Assembly (NCBI RefSeq): GCF_016808095.1
Contig: NC_068971.1
Span: 3,732,501-3,796,500, forward strand
From: Vigna angularis
Taxonomy: Eukaryota > Streptophyta > Magnoliopsida > Fabales > Fabaceae
Length of the DNA: 64,000 bases
Direction: 5' to 3'
The notes beneath the pieces are model-generated. The model was not told the origin of the DNA. It searched no databases and was given only the letters and a program-made list of their open reading frames with translations. Within the stretch, counting starts at the first letter, position 1, and each line of letters begins with the position of its first letter. The translations under genes were made by a program, and so were the position numbers. This document shows, one piece after another, positions 22,854 through 36,344 of the stretch.

Positions 22854-24537
22854 ATGAGTCACCCACATTTTCTTGTTATACCTTATCCAATTCTGGGGCA
22901 CATGAATCCACTGCTGCAGTTCTCTCAGGTTTTGGTCAACCATGGCTGCAAAATAACCTTTTTGATCACTGAGTTCAACCAAACCAGAATGAAGAATGCA
23001 ATTGAGCACTTGGGAACTCAGATAAAGTTTGTGGCACTCCCAGATGGTTTGGATCCAGAAGACGACAGAAGTGACCAGCCAAAGGTCATTTTGTCTCTCA
23101 GAAACACCTTGCCTCCTAAGCTTCACAATCTCCTACAAGACATCAATGCTTCGGATGGTGATGACAGCAAGATCACTTGTCTGGTTATTTCCAAGAACAT
23201 GGGATGGGCCTTGGAATTTGGACACAAATTGGGTATCAAAGGAGCCCTTATGTGGCCTGCATCAGCTACTTCATTGGCCTCTTTTCAGTCCATCCCAACC
23301 CTTATTCATGATAGAATTATAGACCCTGAAACTGGTAAGAAAATGAAAATTATTATTACTGTCATTATTCTTACTATTACGGTAACTAACCTTTTATTTA
23401 AATATCAAACTCCATCAAGAAATTGGAATCACCAACCTAGTTTTTATACATTTTTTTACCAACACTAAAAGCGATTTTATTTACTGACGACAAAAAGGTG
23501 GACATCACTGCATCACACTGCAGATTGATATATTAAATAAACACTGCTGTAGTGACAACAGTAATTACTTTTATGATGCTTAATGAACTTCTTTCAAGTC
23601 CTATTTTGTAGACTAAGGATTTTTAGGGTGAAGGTTCAACTCTGACTCGGCACTTCTTGATTTTCTTTGGGCCTTAAACGCAGGACTTCCAACCAGGAAA
23701 CAGGAAATTCAGCTGTTGCCAAATTCTCCTATGATGGACACGGCAAATCTTCCATGGTGTAGCCTTGGGAAGAACTTTTTCCTTCACATGTTGGAAGATA
23801 CAGAAAGTTTGAAGTTTGGAGAGTGGTGGCTTTGCAACACCACTTGCGAACTTGAGCCAGGAGCACTCGGGAAGTGGCCAAGGTTCCTTCCTATTGGGCC
23901 ATTGATGCAGAGTGACACAACGAAAAGTTCATTTTGGAGAGAAGACACAACTTGCCTAGATTGGTTGGATCAACACCCACCTCAATCTGTTGTTTATGTT
24001 TCCTTTGGAAGTTTAGCAATTGTGGAAGCAAACCAATTCAAAGAACTAGCTCTTGGCCTCGATCTTCTTAACAAGCCTTTTCTTTGGGTTGTCCGTCCGA
24101 GTAATGACAGTAACAAGGACAATAATGCATACCCAGATGGATTCATTGGATCTAAGGGTAAAATTATTGGCTGGGCTCCACAAAAGAAGATACTGAACCA
24201 CCCTGCCATAGCTTGCTTCATTACTCACTGTGGTTGGAATTCTATTATAGAAGGTTTATGTGGTGGCGTACCTTTCTTGTGTTGGCCATTTTTCAGTGAC
24301 CAATTTATTAACAAGTCGTACATTTGTGATGTGTGGAAGGTTGGAATGGGATTAGACAAGGATGAAAATGGACTGATATCAAAGGGTGAGATAAGGAAGA
24401 AGGTGGAGCAAGTTCTTGGGAATGAAGACATCAAAGCAAGATCGTTGAAGCTGATGGAATTGACCCTCAATAACTCGGCTGAAGGTGGTCAATCTTCAAA
24501 GAATCTCCAAAAGTTTATCGATTGGGCCAAGGATTAA
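22854..24537 (+). CDS. UGT83A1: UDP-glycosyltransferase, UGT83A1-like (copy 5)
   Basis: Exons 22854-23334 and 23684-24537 join in phase 1 in a Gly codon (donor G/GTAAGA, acceptor AAACGCAG/GA) to give 444 residues; the intron is 349 bp. The N terminus reads MSHPHFLVIPYPILGH with His16 as the candidate catalytic base. The PSPG box is about 324-367, contains HCGWNSIIEG and ends in Gln367. At the catalytic-relay position it has Ser113, unlike the Thr of the other copies. The acceptor-side loop after the first strand (TEFNQTRMKNAI) is shorter than in copies 2-4. A plausible TATA box lies 54 bp upstream. Predicted to be a cytosolic small-molecule glucosyltransferase; acceptor unknown. The frame is open upstream but lacks an ATG, so 22854 is chosen. 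Confidence 0.93.
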
Positions 24538-27500
24538 TGGTGCTTTTCGTTATAACAGTTCCCAACTTCAGTTTCTTTTCACCTTTTCTTTCTTTGCGTT
24601 TTTAAGTTGAATTTCTACTTTAATTTGGTAGAGATATCAACGTACCTACTACGAGTATTAATAAAAGATCTTTAAGAATAAATAAGGAATAATACGCCCA
24701 GGATTTTCTCGGCTTTCATGTATTAAAATCTAAATTGTCATTAAATTTTAATACATGATATTTTTAAATAATATTAATATCAATTTAACGAAAAAAAAAC
24801 ATTAAATTTTTTTACAAAAATAAAAATTTATATAAATAAAAAACAAACATTAAATTCAACACAAATAAAAAAAATTATTAAATAAACCAAATCTTAATAC
24901 ATTTTATACTCTAGTCTCTGCTAATATTAATCTGAAAAAATTCGAAGTCAATTTATATTACGATTGCATTCAAGTCTTTTTGCTTTTTGAACAAATGTAT
25001 TGTCTCGTCCAAGAAATTTCCATGTTAATTTTTCTACAGTGTTGTTCCAAGAATTGTCGGACCACATCATCACCCGACACCCTTGAAACTGACCAAGACT
25101 ATAAGCTCTTTACGATTGAAAAACACTCTATCGTGGTCCCAACTTACTTCTCTGTGGTTCTTCTATTATCCATCAATCACTCTTTACCCACGTTTCATCT
25201 TTTGCTTCACCTTTCTAATGTCTTTCTTTGTCTTCACAAATTTATTTGTATTTAAAAAATAAATCTAACCATTTCTTTAATAAGCTTCATCTATAAAATG
25301 TCTTTTATTACTTTTTTCGTACTTCTATATTTTTTATTTTATTTTAATAGCTTATGTTATGAGTGATCCGTTATACTTGATCACTAATATTCATGTTATT
25401 ATTGTCACATAGTTGAAAGTATATATTATCATATATTTACATGATTAATTTTAAAAAATAAATTGTGTTTTCTTCTTCTTTAGAATAGTATTTTCCAGTG
25501 AGTTAAAATATTGAGGAAAGACATAATTTATAAAGAGAAAAAAGGGAGATGAGGTTATTTTTATTTGATTAATGTTCTTATGAAAAAAGGGAAATTGAAT
25601 AATCTTAATGGTGGTCATTAGTGATCTTGTTAAAAAGATGAATGTAATACTTAAATCATCTTGTTATAAGGACCAAGTAAATGTTTTGACTAGAAGTAAT
25701 TTTTATAAGACACTCAATTATTTTATTAATAAATAGTTTAAGTTATAAATAGAAAAAGCGATTAATTGATTTTTATTTTATAAAAATTGTTGTTTTTCTA
25801 AAAGTGAACTATTTTTCCTTTTTTATACTCTCTAGAAGATACTGACCCCTTTAATTATCTTCTGAAAATTAGAGTACGTCATAGAATTCTTGGCAATAAA
25901 ATATAATATTATTTGATGAGTTTCTCAACATCTTTTGTATTTTTTTTAGTTTTTCTGGCATATTTGTTGCATGTGGAGTTTATAGAGTTGTATATGTCAA
26001 TTGAGGACTCTAGATGAATTTTTGTATTCGATTACAATTGTGAATGTGTGATATGTCTTTTATATAAGCTTTTTATATGCAAAATAGGAGTCTTTAGTGA
26101 AACTTTTTGTCTTTTTAGCTTATATTATTGGTGAAGGAAACTAATATTTAAATAGATTGTTATGATTTTGATGTGAATGACTGAGTTATTAATTTATGAT
26201 TCTTCTGATTATATGATTGAGATGTCTAGCCACATTCTTTTGTGTGCTTTGTAGTATTTTGATGTGAATGAAGATTTATTTGAAATTGGTAAAACATGTG
26301 ATAAATAAGTATACTAGTTTGGGTAGAATTGACTTCTAGACCTATTTTTAAACTCATTAGTAACTACTTTGGTGTATAAATGAGATAAAAACCATGTAGG
26401 AGTCAATTGGTGTAAACTGAGATACCTGGTAGGTTTATGGTTTTATGCATAATCATTAGGCAAACAATATTTTTGTTAAGTGAAAATGAAAATTTGGGAT
26501 TACGAAACTCTAGACATTTTACTTGTTGAGCGAATTAGGACTCACTAGGTGAGCCTATCTCTTGGGATTTGGTCATCGGGTGAGGAAAATGATTGTTGGA
26601 TGAAAATAAATTTATGAATATCAATAACTCCGAGTTGCATAAACTCGTTGAGTAGTGACTGAATCTATAAGACCTAAGAAAAATATTTTTATGAGATAAA
26701 ATAGATAATAGATAGTAACATATATTTAAATTATATTAAAATGTTGTGATAACTTGTTTAGCTAAAAACCTTGTGTTGGAAGGTGAGGTGATGAGTTCAA
26801 GTCTTATCTATAATGTTTAGTGTGTGATGATAAGAAGGTCATGGGTTCAATTCAAATGTTGATAATGAGAATTTAATGTATGTTGTTATGAAATTATTTT
26901 AGTGATTATTCTGTTCAATTTAAATAATTATATGAATTTTGTATAATTATTTTTAATTGATTTGCCGTTTGTAATTTTATTACAAATATTATGAAAACAA
27001 GTAGAAAGATAATTACGAATGATAAAATTTGGAAAAAAATTGTATATATTTAGTTTATTATACATAAATGTAGAGTATGATATTTTATTATATGGTTAGA
27101 TAATATATCGCATGTGAACTGTTTTTATTATATAGTTTATATAGAATCTAGCATAATAATTTTTTAATATATATTACAAATGAAAATTTATGTATGGTGG
27201 TAAATTATGATTTTATTTTCAAATAGATATTATGAAATTTGTGAATTATAAAAGTTAACAAGTTTGAAAATTACAACTTTGTTTTCCTATTATATATGTA
27301 TTTAAGGATTTAAGGTTAGTATAATATATATTTTTTGGTATAAATAATCATGCTTTTTTGCTTGTCTTATTTATGTTTAAAAAACGTAGTTTGCCCATTA
27401 ATATTTCATAATAACGTCTAGGCATTTGAGTTCATTGGATTATATTGTGTTAAAAAAGAAATGGTGGAATTGAGTTTTTATTAAAGTTGTTGCGAATATG

Positions 27501-27646
27501 ATTATATTTATATAAACTTATGAATTTTAAGTAATGTAAATTAGGTGAGTATTGTTGGTTGCAACTAATTAAGTAATTACTAATATTCCTAAGCAAGTGT
27601 GTTAGGTTAAAAATTAAACTGGACAGTCTAGTGATTGTTTTCTATT

Positions 27647-27648
<2 letters not shown>
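24538..27648. other. Long AT-rich intergenic region, no gene supported
   Basis: About 3.1 kb with no convincing coding sequence. A patch near 26515-26660 contains GGACTCACTAGGTGAGCC (with the dyad CTCACTAGGTGAG) and TTGTTGAGCGAATTAGG, faintly reminiscent of the dyad-rich LTR elements elsewhere in the window; no ends could be found. Confidence 0.4.

Positions 27649-27722
<74 letters not shown>
27649..27722. repeat. (AT)n microsatellite
   Basis: About 74 bp of uninterrupted alternating AT. Confidence 0.95.
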
Positions 27723-27726
<4 letters not shown>

Positions 27727-30700
27727 TAATATTATTTTATTTTACGAAAAGGTTAAGACAAAATTAGAAGCATTAAAATAAATGTTGTGGTTTGACGTTA
27801 ATAGTGGGAGATAATTTTTTTTGAATAAAATTAAAATTAATTTTGACATTTGAAAATTATTTTCATGATGTTTTAAGTGAATAAAATTAGAATAGTTTTT
27901 GGTCTTTTAAAGTTTGAGATGATTTATTTTAAAAGTAATTGTCATTATATATTTTAATTTCAACATGATTAAATTACTCCTCTTTCCTTGTTTTTTTAGA
28001 TTTTTGTTTTCTTCTTTACTTCACTAATCTTGATGACAAATATTTTATTGGATTCAACACTTATTTTACCAGCAAATTTACTAAAAGAATTTTAAAAACA
28101 TTCATTACCAATAAATTTACTGAAATATTTAAAAAAAATTCTACTGACGAATTTACAAATAAACTTTAAAAATAATTTTCAAAAAGTCTTACATTGACAA
28201 ATTTAAAAAAAAACCATCTTCGACGATTTTACTACAAAATACAAAATAATTAAAGTCCAAAACAAAACCATTGACATCTATTCTATCATAAAAATATCAA
28301 TCAATAATAAACATTATAAATTACCCAAAAAATTTATTAATTATAACTTTTTAAAAATAATAAAATTTTAAGTTATTCACAAATTTTATTGTATACAGTT
28401 TCGCCAATAAATTTTATTAATAATTTAACAATTTATATTAGGATGAAAAATCGTCAGACATTTGGGTGCGTGCAAATTAATTCTGAATGACTAAAAGTGT
28501 AAAAAGAACATAAACAAGAAATTAAATGAGTCAAAAAGGTTGAAATTAAACTACAAAATTAAAATAAATTAAATAAAAAAGAATGATTGGTTGACATGAG
28601 TACATCTCCTCTTGCAACAATCTCGCAACACTTTAAGAAACTTTATGTCTTCTCACTTCTGTTGCCAACATTTTCTGCAGGCACAGCCACCAAGGTGGGC
28701 CCCAATATGGACTGTCTAGTATTACGACCATGCATGCTCTCGACCCTAGTCTCGTGTTTTGTTTTATTTACTTTACGACAAAAATAATTCACCCTAATTA
28801 TAGACCCCTTGCCCATTGACAGGGAATAACTGATATTGAAATCTGAAACTCTGCTTCAATTCAATTCCACAACCAATAATTCAGCATTCAAATTACATAA
28901 TACCTCTGCAGCACTTGCAGTATTCAAGGTGCCAAATACACTATTATTCTTTTGTAGAAATAAAAAGGAAATATAACCATATTAGATGAAAATATTTTGT
29001 AATAATCATTAAATTCTCACTGTTATCTTAATTACTATTATATTTGTAACAATACACCAATTTTTTTGTAAAGAAAAAATTATCACTAATAATTTTGCAT
29101 GATAATGATGATATAATTTATCGATGATATAATTTATCGTAAATGTACTTGATAAATTAGTATCATTATTGTTATGATTTTGAAGTCAATTTGTTTAATA
29201 ATTACTGTTTTTTTTATTATCCATATTCCATTATTATAATATTAAAAATTATGTTAATTTGTAATTATCATATATTGTTCAATGTCGTAATAAATATATA
29301 AACTATTTTAAAATTTTAAAATAAATAAAACATCTGTTATAAATATTAAATATAAAGTATTTATTATATTTTAAATGAAAAAATACAATAAGTATTTAAC
29401 AACGAATTCAAACAATATATATTGAATAAAACTTATTTTTAGTGTATTATTTTAGAAAGGTAAAGGTGCAGTCATACTGAAAGGAACATTTATAATATAA
29501 AATGGAGCATTCAATATTACTAAAATAGAAAACTTATAGACACGAGAAGACTGCTACTGAAAAAATGCTTTTGAAATCGTTTATAGACTTCATTTTCTAA
29601 AAAAACCAAAGTCTACAAAAACGCGATAACATTTTTAAAACACACGCTAACAATGTCACTTTTTTTTTTAAGATAATGCACTTATATTTACGATAGAATT
29701 GAACAACCAAGACTTAATTAAAAAATATAAAAAATTTAGATGCTAAATATAACACTTTTTTTTAATAAATCTTTAATTAAAAATATCCTGTATAAACAAT
29801 AATGTAACGAACATATTGCATAATTTAATAATAAAATCAAGCTACAACAACTCAATACGAAATATAAAACTTTTGTACATGATATAAACTTAATTGAAAA
29901 ATACTAAAGTTAAAACTTAATTCAACTAATTATAAGATCAAAGTGGGGTGATTGTCTTTCTTAAAATTGATGCGGTCAATCTTGGTCTATAATATTTTGA
30001 ATGAAATAAAATTAATACATTTATTTATAAAAGTACAATATCTATTAATACAATAAATTATTTTAAGAAGTTTTTTATTTTTATTTTTAATAGTTTTATA
30101 TTTAAAGTATACTTATTTTCAAATGGAGAAAAATAAATAACTAAACTTGTGTTTCAGACGACTGATGTAAAAAAAAAAAGAAAAAAAAAAGCAAGCACTA
30201 CGATGTTAATTTAATACTAAAAAGAAAGCCATCAGGCTGGTCTAACAAGGTCAAGATATTGAATTGGATTCAAACTATTATAATTATATACCTTTTTATT
30301 ACCCTAACCCCTTTTACTCGTCTAAGTATGATAATTAATATCAATTGGCCACTAATGCGGTTTGGCCTAACAGAAAATTTCAAGTGGAAGACAACTCTTT
30401 TATATATACATATATATAATTAATCTTTCTTTTCATTTTTAATTTTTATCTAATCAATTTAATGAATAATTGGAATTAAATGAATAAAGAGTTAATTTTA
30501 AACTAAATTGATTTATCCTTTATATATAATCTTTTTGTATAATAATGTTAAACAATTTCGTTATGATCTCAAATTACTATACATACTAAATTCATCAATT
30601 TTGTAACGATTATGAAAAAAATTGTATACTAGATCTATAAATCTATCTCATATTATAATTTTTTTTTCAACTTAAAATATATACTGTTCTTGTAAAAAGC

Positions 30701-31935
30701 TGGCTGTTTTAAACCAGAAAATAAATATAGAAATTAAATAATCTAATTCAAAATTAACATGTTTTAAGTTAGAAAATTCAAAAACCCTAATTTTGAATGT
30801 GTTTTTCTATTTATAAATAAAGTTGTTACACATCATATATATTCTAGATAAGAAAATATACTTTAGATATAAAATATAAAAATAATAAAATATAAACTCT
30901 TTATCTTTTATTAAAATACCTCATAAATTACAAGATTTATTAATTAAATCAAAACTTATTGTAAGACTTAAGTCCAATCGATAGTTAGACAATCTATTCA
31001 TCTTTAAATATCGTATAAGACCTGGACGTTTAAAGTGATATAATAATGTTAAACAATTTTCATTATTATCTAGTACATACTAAATTTATCATTTTGTAAT
31101 AATTATAAAAGAATATATACTCCTTTAAATCTAACTCACATATTAAAAAAAATTTCCAACTTAACATATATACCAATAATCATTATTTAGACAACATGTA
31201 CACTCATAACAACATTATTAACAGTATGATGGTCAGAATTTAATTATTGACAAATCAAACATTTGATTTACTTCTTTTTTTTTTCAACAAAAAACGCTTT
31301 ATTCTTAGTCGGAATTTGATTTGTCCACCAGATTAAACTATTCTCATAAATGAAAAAAAAAAGTGTTCTTCAGAAATTTTTTAATAGCATGTATGCTATT
31401 ACATATATCTCTAAAAAAAATTAAAATCCTTTAACATAAACATAACATTATTAAAGTTAAAAAAATTATGTGCATATTGTTTAAGTATAAGATTTATTTT
31501 TAGAAGGATTTATAAAGCAATATTTTTCTATACTATTGGCTCATTTCTTTTAGAACAGGGTGGTGATACACTTTGACATTACATAAAGAGAAAATTCATT
31601 TATTTGATACTGCAAAATAATAATATTTTAATTCCTTTTTTATAATTTAAAAATGATTATATTATTAAAAAGAGTTTTAAATGAATGTATTTTTGTAGAG
31701 AGTGTGAAAGAAAATTTTCCTTTAGAGAAAATGTGTGGGGACATGTCGTGTTGAGGAGGGTTGGAAGATCGAAAAGATGGAGTACGACCGAACCTGCACC
31801 TGCAGGCTACCCTTGCATGCGTCCAATTTCATATATCACTCTCCTTTCTTCTTCTTTTTCTCATTACTACAAACAAACAAACAAACCCTATGCTTACGCT
31901 TCAATTTTAACGTCAAACACAAACAAATCCATCCA
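27723..31935. other. Long AT-rich intergenic region, no gene supported
   Basis: About 4.2 kb, strongly AT-rich. A less AT-rich patch at about 28590-28790 has a short open frame (TTFSAGTATKVGPNMDCLV-like in one frame) with no recognisable family. Nothing else stands out. Confidence 0.4.
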
Positions 31936-31944
31936 TATAAAATA
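31936..31944 (+). promoter_or_regulatory. Possible TATA box of UGT copy 6
   Basis: TATAAAATA 108 bp before the ATG at 32044, giving a 5' UTR of about 75 bases if used. Weak, position-based call. Confidence 0.3.
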
Positions 31945-32043
31945 AACCCACCATTACCAAAAAGCTAACAAATCCATTCACGCAACCTTAAACACAAAAA
32001 CCATTCTGCTAACTTTCACTTCTATTGCTGCAGCAACAGTTTT

Positions 32044-34253
32044 ATGGGCATCCCACATTTTCTTGCAATACCTTTCCCAATCCAAGGCCACATCAATCCC
32101 CTTTTGCAGTTCTCCCATGTTTTGGTCACACATGGCTGCAAAATCACCTTCTTGAGTTCAGATGAGAACTACCGCAAACTGAAGGGTGAAAGGGATGCTG
32201 CTGGCCATGGCAAAACCATCGACCCAAACATAAAGTTTGTGTCTCTCCCTGATGGTGTGGACCCTGAAGATGATAGAAAGGACCAGACCAATGTTATTTC
32301 CACCACCATTAGAACCATGCGTGTTAAGCTTCCCATGCTCATACAAGATGTGAATGCTTTGGACAGTCACAACAAAATTTCTTGCATTATTGTCACCAAG
32401 AACATGGGATGGGCTTTGGAAGTTGGCCACCAGTTGGGTATCAAAGGAGCTCTGTTCTGGCCAGCCTCAGCAACTTCTCTCACATCCTTTAACTCCATTC
32501 AGAGGCTTATTGATGAAGGAACCATAGACTCCAAAACTGGTAAGAAGGAAATAAACACTTCTTTAATCTGTTTGCTTATGGAAATGAAGAAAACTTCAAA
32601 GTTAATCTTGCCTCAGTTTATCACAATTCATAGTACTTTCTTGTGTTCTTCTTGTCACATGCTGCTATATTGTTGCGTCGTGTACTGTCTTATTTTGGAG
32701 ATTTCTCATCGTTGTACGAAGCTTGCATTGCTTCCTTGATGGCTTAACTTTTACTATTAATTTTAGGTCCGGTTAAACATTTAGACTTTGTACTTCGTAC
32801 AGATTCTTTTCTCACATGGAAAAGTCCTAAACGTTTATTATGTAATTATTTCTGTCAAAATAGGAATCTATTCTTACTTTTCATAAAGTTATAATAATGA
32901 CAGATTTTCCTGAGTTGTCCACCATTTAATCTGTTTTGAGATAGCATGATATCAGCAAAATCTAGAACTTTATAGCAAAGGACACAGACAGATTGCAGCA
33001 GGTTCTCGTATTTTGTAATTGTTTTAGAATCTCACTTTTGAATAGTATCAATTAAATCGTATTTGCACATACTTACAATTTTGTTATTTCATTATTTCAT
33101 ATAAATCAATAAAATGATGTTGGTCTATTATAAAATCTAAAAGATTAAAACTCTAATTCAATATACAGTTTCTTCGTATACAAACCAAAGAAAAAGGCAG
33201 AAGGTATATAGATGAAAATGTTAATATAGCTATCATTGTATCCCATCTTAGAGTTAATTACTATTAAAGTTGTACAAGATAATATAAACTAAGTCATTGT
33301 AGGATCATGACTGCATCAGCTGCAGTTGCTTTTGCACTGGAAGGAATCTTGGTCCCATTATGCACTGTATATTTCTTAACAGTAATTAATTGGCTTTTGG
33401 CATTTCAGGCCTCCCTACCAGAAACCAGGAACTGATACAGCTTTCCTCTAATTTGCCTTTGATGGAGGCAGCCGCCATGCCATGGTACTGCTTGGGTAAT
33501 GCCTTCTTCTTCCTTCACATGAAGCAAGAGATGGAAAATTTGAATTTAGCAGAAAAGTGGCTTTGTAACACTACTTTTGATCTTGAAGCTGGAGCTTTAT
33601 CCACATCACCAAAGCTCCTACCAACAGGCCCTTTGATGGCAAATGAGAACAACATATTATGTTCATTGTGGGAAGAAGACAGAACCTGCCTAGAATGGTT
33701 GGACCTGCAGCCACCTCAATCTGTCATATATGTTTCTTTTGGAAGTATGGTGTCATTGAAACCAAACCAATTCAATGAATTAGCTCTTGGACTCGACCTC
33801 CTTAAAAGGCCTTTCCTTTGGGTTGTTCGTGAAGACAATGGTTTCGAGGTGAACGATGCATGTGAATTTCGGGGAAGTCAAGGTAAAGTTGTTAGTTGGG
33901 CACCACAAAAGAAGGTTCTGAGCCACCCAGCTATAGCATGTTTCATTAGCCATTGTGGTTGGAATTCAACCATTGAAGGTGTTTATAATGGAGTACCGTT
34001 CTTGTGTTGGCCATTCTGCAGCGACCAATTTATGAACCAGACTTATATTTGTGATGTGTGGAAGGTTGGAGTTGGATTTGACAGGGATGAAAATGGATTG
34101 ATATCAAAGGAAGAGATAAAAAAGAAGGTGGAGCAACTACTTGTCGATGAGGAAATAAAGGAAAGATCTTCCAAATTGATGGAAATGATCATCAAGAACA
34201 AAACACAAGGTGACCAGAATCTCAACATGTTTATCAATTGGGCCAAGGACTAA
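32044..34253 (+). CDS. UGT83A1: UDP-glycosyltransferase, UGT83A1-like (copy 6, most divergent)
   Basis: Exons 32044-32539 and 33409-34253 join in phase 1 in a Gly codon (donor G/GTAAGA, acceptor CATTTCAG/GC) to give 446 residues. It has the conserved start MGIPHFLAIPFPIQGH (His16), PSPG box at about 329-372 with HCGWNSTIEG and final Gln372. Thr118 occupies the catalytic-relay Asp position. It differs most from the other copies. The acceptor-side segment that reads TEFNHKR-like elsewhere is SSDENYRKLKGERD with a small insertion, the region before the PSPG box is EDNGFEVNDACEF, and the C terminus is shortened around KNKTQGDQN. This suggests an older duplication or a changed acceptor preference, which is inference. 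No defects are seen. Confidence 0.92.
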
Positions 34254-35348
34254 GAATTCTCTTAATACAGTTTTATAGCTTTTATATATATTTAACAAAT
34301 AAGTATGCATAAAATAAAGGAAAGAATAGAGAAAATAAAGTGGAAATTAAGGTGGTGTTTTGTTAACTGTGTTATGTATTATAGTATAAAATTTACCAAT
34401 GTGTTCTAAGATCTTCGTAATTTTTCAGTAAATCTAGTGAAAATTTTCATCTCTAAGGAACTTCCCTACAGACATGCAAATTCTATAAATTATCAAGACT
34501 TAATTATTTTTATTTCTATTATTTATTTATTTTATTTTATAAAGTCTCATATTAGTAAAAGGAAACAATTAAATCTTTTAGTAGACTCATAATTTATAAC
34601 TAACGTATAATTATAATTTACAAAATTAAGGACATTAATTTCAATATAAGAAAGTGTTATTTTATTATATATTTTCTCAGATTAGAGGCATAATATTCAA
34701 CTTACAAGAACTATATTGTCAAAATTTTAAATTAAGAGACCTGATTAACACTTATATTAATAGATAGATCAAAATAAATAAAGAAGAGATAATAAGATAA
34801 TTAAGCCAATTATTAAAATTTATAGGTGATATATAATTGGGGTGAAACATTTTAAACCATGGCCTTATTTAGGGTTTATTAGAATATGATTGACCGTGAT
34901 GTGCCGACAAGACTCAACACTTGTGCGTACATGATTTCCTCCATCGGATAAGGATGTGCAATGTTAAAAACCGAACCACACATTTTGCCAAGAGAAAGAT
35001 GAGAAGAGGAGAAAAAACTGTACTGACCAAGTAAAGGAGAAAGGAATGAATTAATTATTGTTTTTAAAAATAAGATTTTACAACATTTTTCAGAAAATAT
35101 GTAAAAAAAATACTAGATAATAAATAGTTAAAGATGACAAATGAACTGCCTTTGTGAGAATTTGTCTTTGACTGATGGAGTATCTTTAACCGGTTCCAGG
35201 TATGAGTAATATCTAAATGAAAATTAGATATGAAGACAAGAATGATTATATAAATTATTGTTTCATATTTGTTTTCATACTAGTATCGATACATATATCA
35301 TTCTTAATCGGTCTCGTTTACATTAACAAAGTACTTATGATTTATTAG

Positions 35349-35353
<5 letters not shown>
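34254..35353. other. AT-rich intergenic, no gene
   Basis: 3' flank of UGT copy 6 and spacer; nothing recognised. Confidence 0.5.

Positions 35354-35435
<82 letters not shown>
35354..35435. repeat. (AT)n microsatellite
   Basis: About 82 bp of uninterrupted alternating TA. Confidence 0.95.
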
Positions 35436-35438
<3 letters not shown>

Positions 35439-35912
35439 GTCTATTTTCTTTTATATTTACAAAATCTTCTTGTCATTATCTTGATTACATTTATTTTAGT
35501 CATGTTCATATCAATTTTAGTAAATAAAATATATTTCGAGTCCTACATGTTTTTAATATAATAATAATCTAATGGAAAAAACGTCAAGAACAATATCAAC
35601 ACCTTATTTTTGAAAATTCTCTTACTAGTAAATAAATAAAACAAAAATAATCAAGACATTGTTTATATAATGACAATTGTTTCGGTTAAAAGAGGTTGAG
35701 AGTAGATCGTCTTACCTTAAACTGCTTCATTTTTCGATTGTCTAAGCTTCTTCAAAAAATTAATCTGTTGACCTATATAATAAAAGACAATCTAGATCGA
35801 GGAAAAAGTGTTTTTACCTCGATATTAATTATATATTTACATAATTTATAACAATCAAACCTATTAATTCACTATTAATACTGTTATTATCCTGCTAACT
35901 GATCATTAATGT

Positions 35913-36213
35913 ATGTTACACTATTTGAATGGACAATATTTGAATGACCAATTTATTGCTAACAAGATCCTTGGCCTGTTGGTAGGAGGCCACGACACTG
36001 CAAGTTCTGTGTGCACTTTTGTCGTCAAATACCTTGCTGAGCTCCCTCCCAATATTTATGAAAATGTCTACCAGGGTATATCACTCTCTTTTACTTGGTC
36101 TCATTTGAAAATTAAAAGGTTGTTTTTTTTATTGATCCCATGCCTGTTCCTGCCAAAGGCCTCCCTGTTCGTCTTTATCCTCACCAACCTTAAATTCAAG
36201 GACTTATATTTGT
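35913..36213 (+). pseudogene. CYP716A-like cytochrome P450 fragment with internal deletion
   Basis: From about 35927 the sequence matches the end of exon 2 of the P450 at 44437-46518 with very few differences. It encodes NGQYLNDQF and the I-helix oxygen-binding motif GGHDTAS. It keeps the exon-2 donor (GG/GTATATC near 36075) and about 50 bp of the following intron. It then jumps, within a T-run ending ATTGATCCC near 36121-36132, straight into the last part of exon 4 ([12 protein letters not shown] sequence, then a stop). Exon 1, exon 3, the haem-binding loop and most introns are missing, so it cannot encode an enzyme. Both breakpoints contain T-rich sequence, consistent with a microhomology-mediated deletion in a recently made second copy. 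Confidence 0.88.
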
Positions 36214-36344
36214 AAAACTGCAATATCTATCCAAATTTGAATTTAGTTAATAAAATGATTTATTTCTAATCAATGCAATTTGTATATAATTCTAATTCAA
36301 TTATTAATATCAATATGTTTTTTATAAAGATCTGAAAAATAGAG

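Noticed and set aside
28587..28787. 66-codon frame in a less AT-rich patch
   Set aside because: No recognisable domain, no intron or regulatory context, and the length is not unusual for chance.
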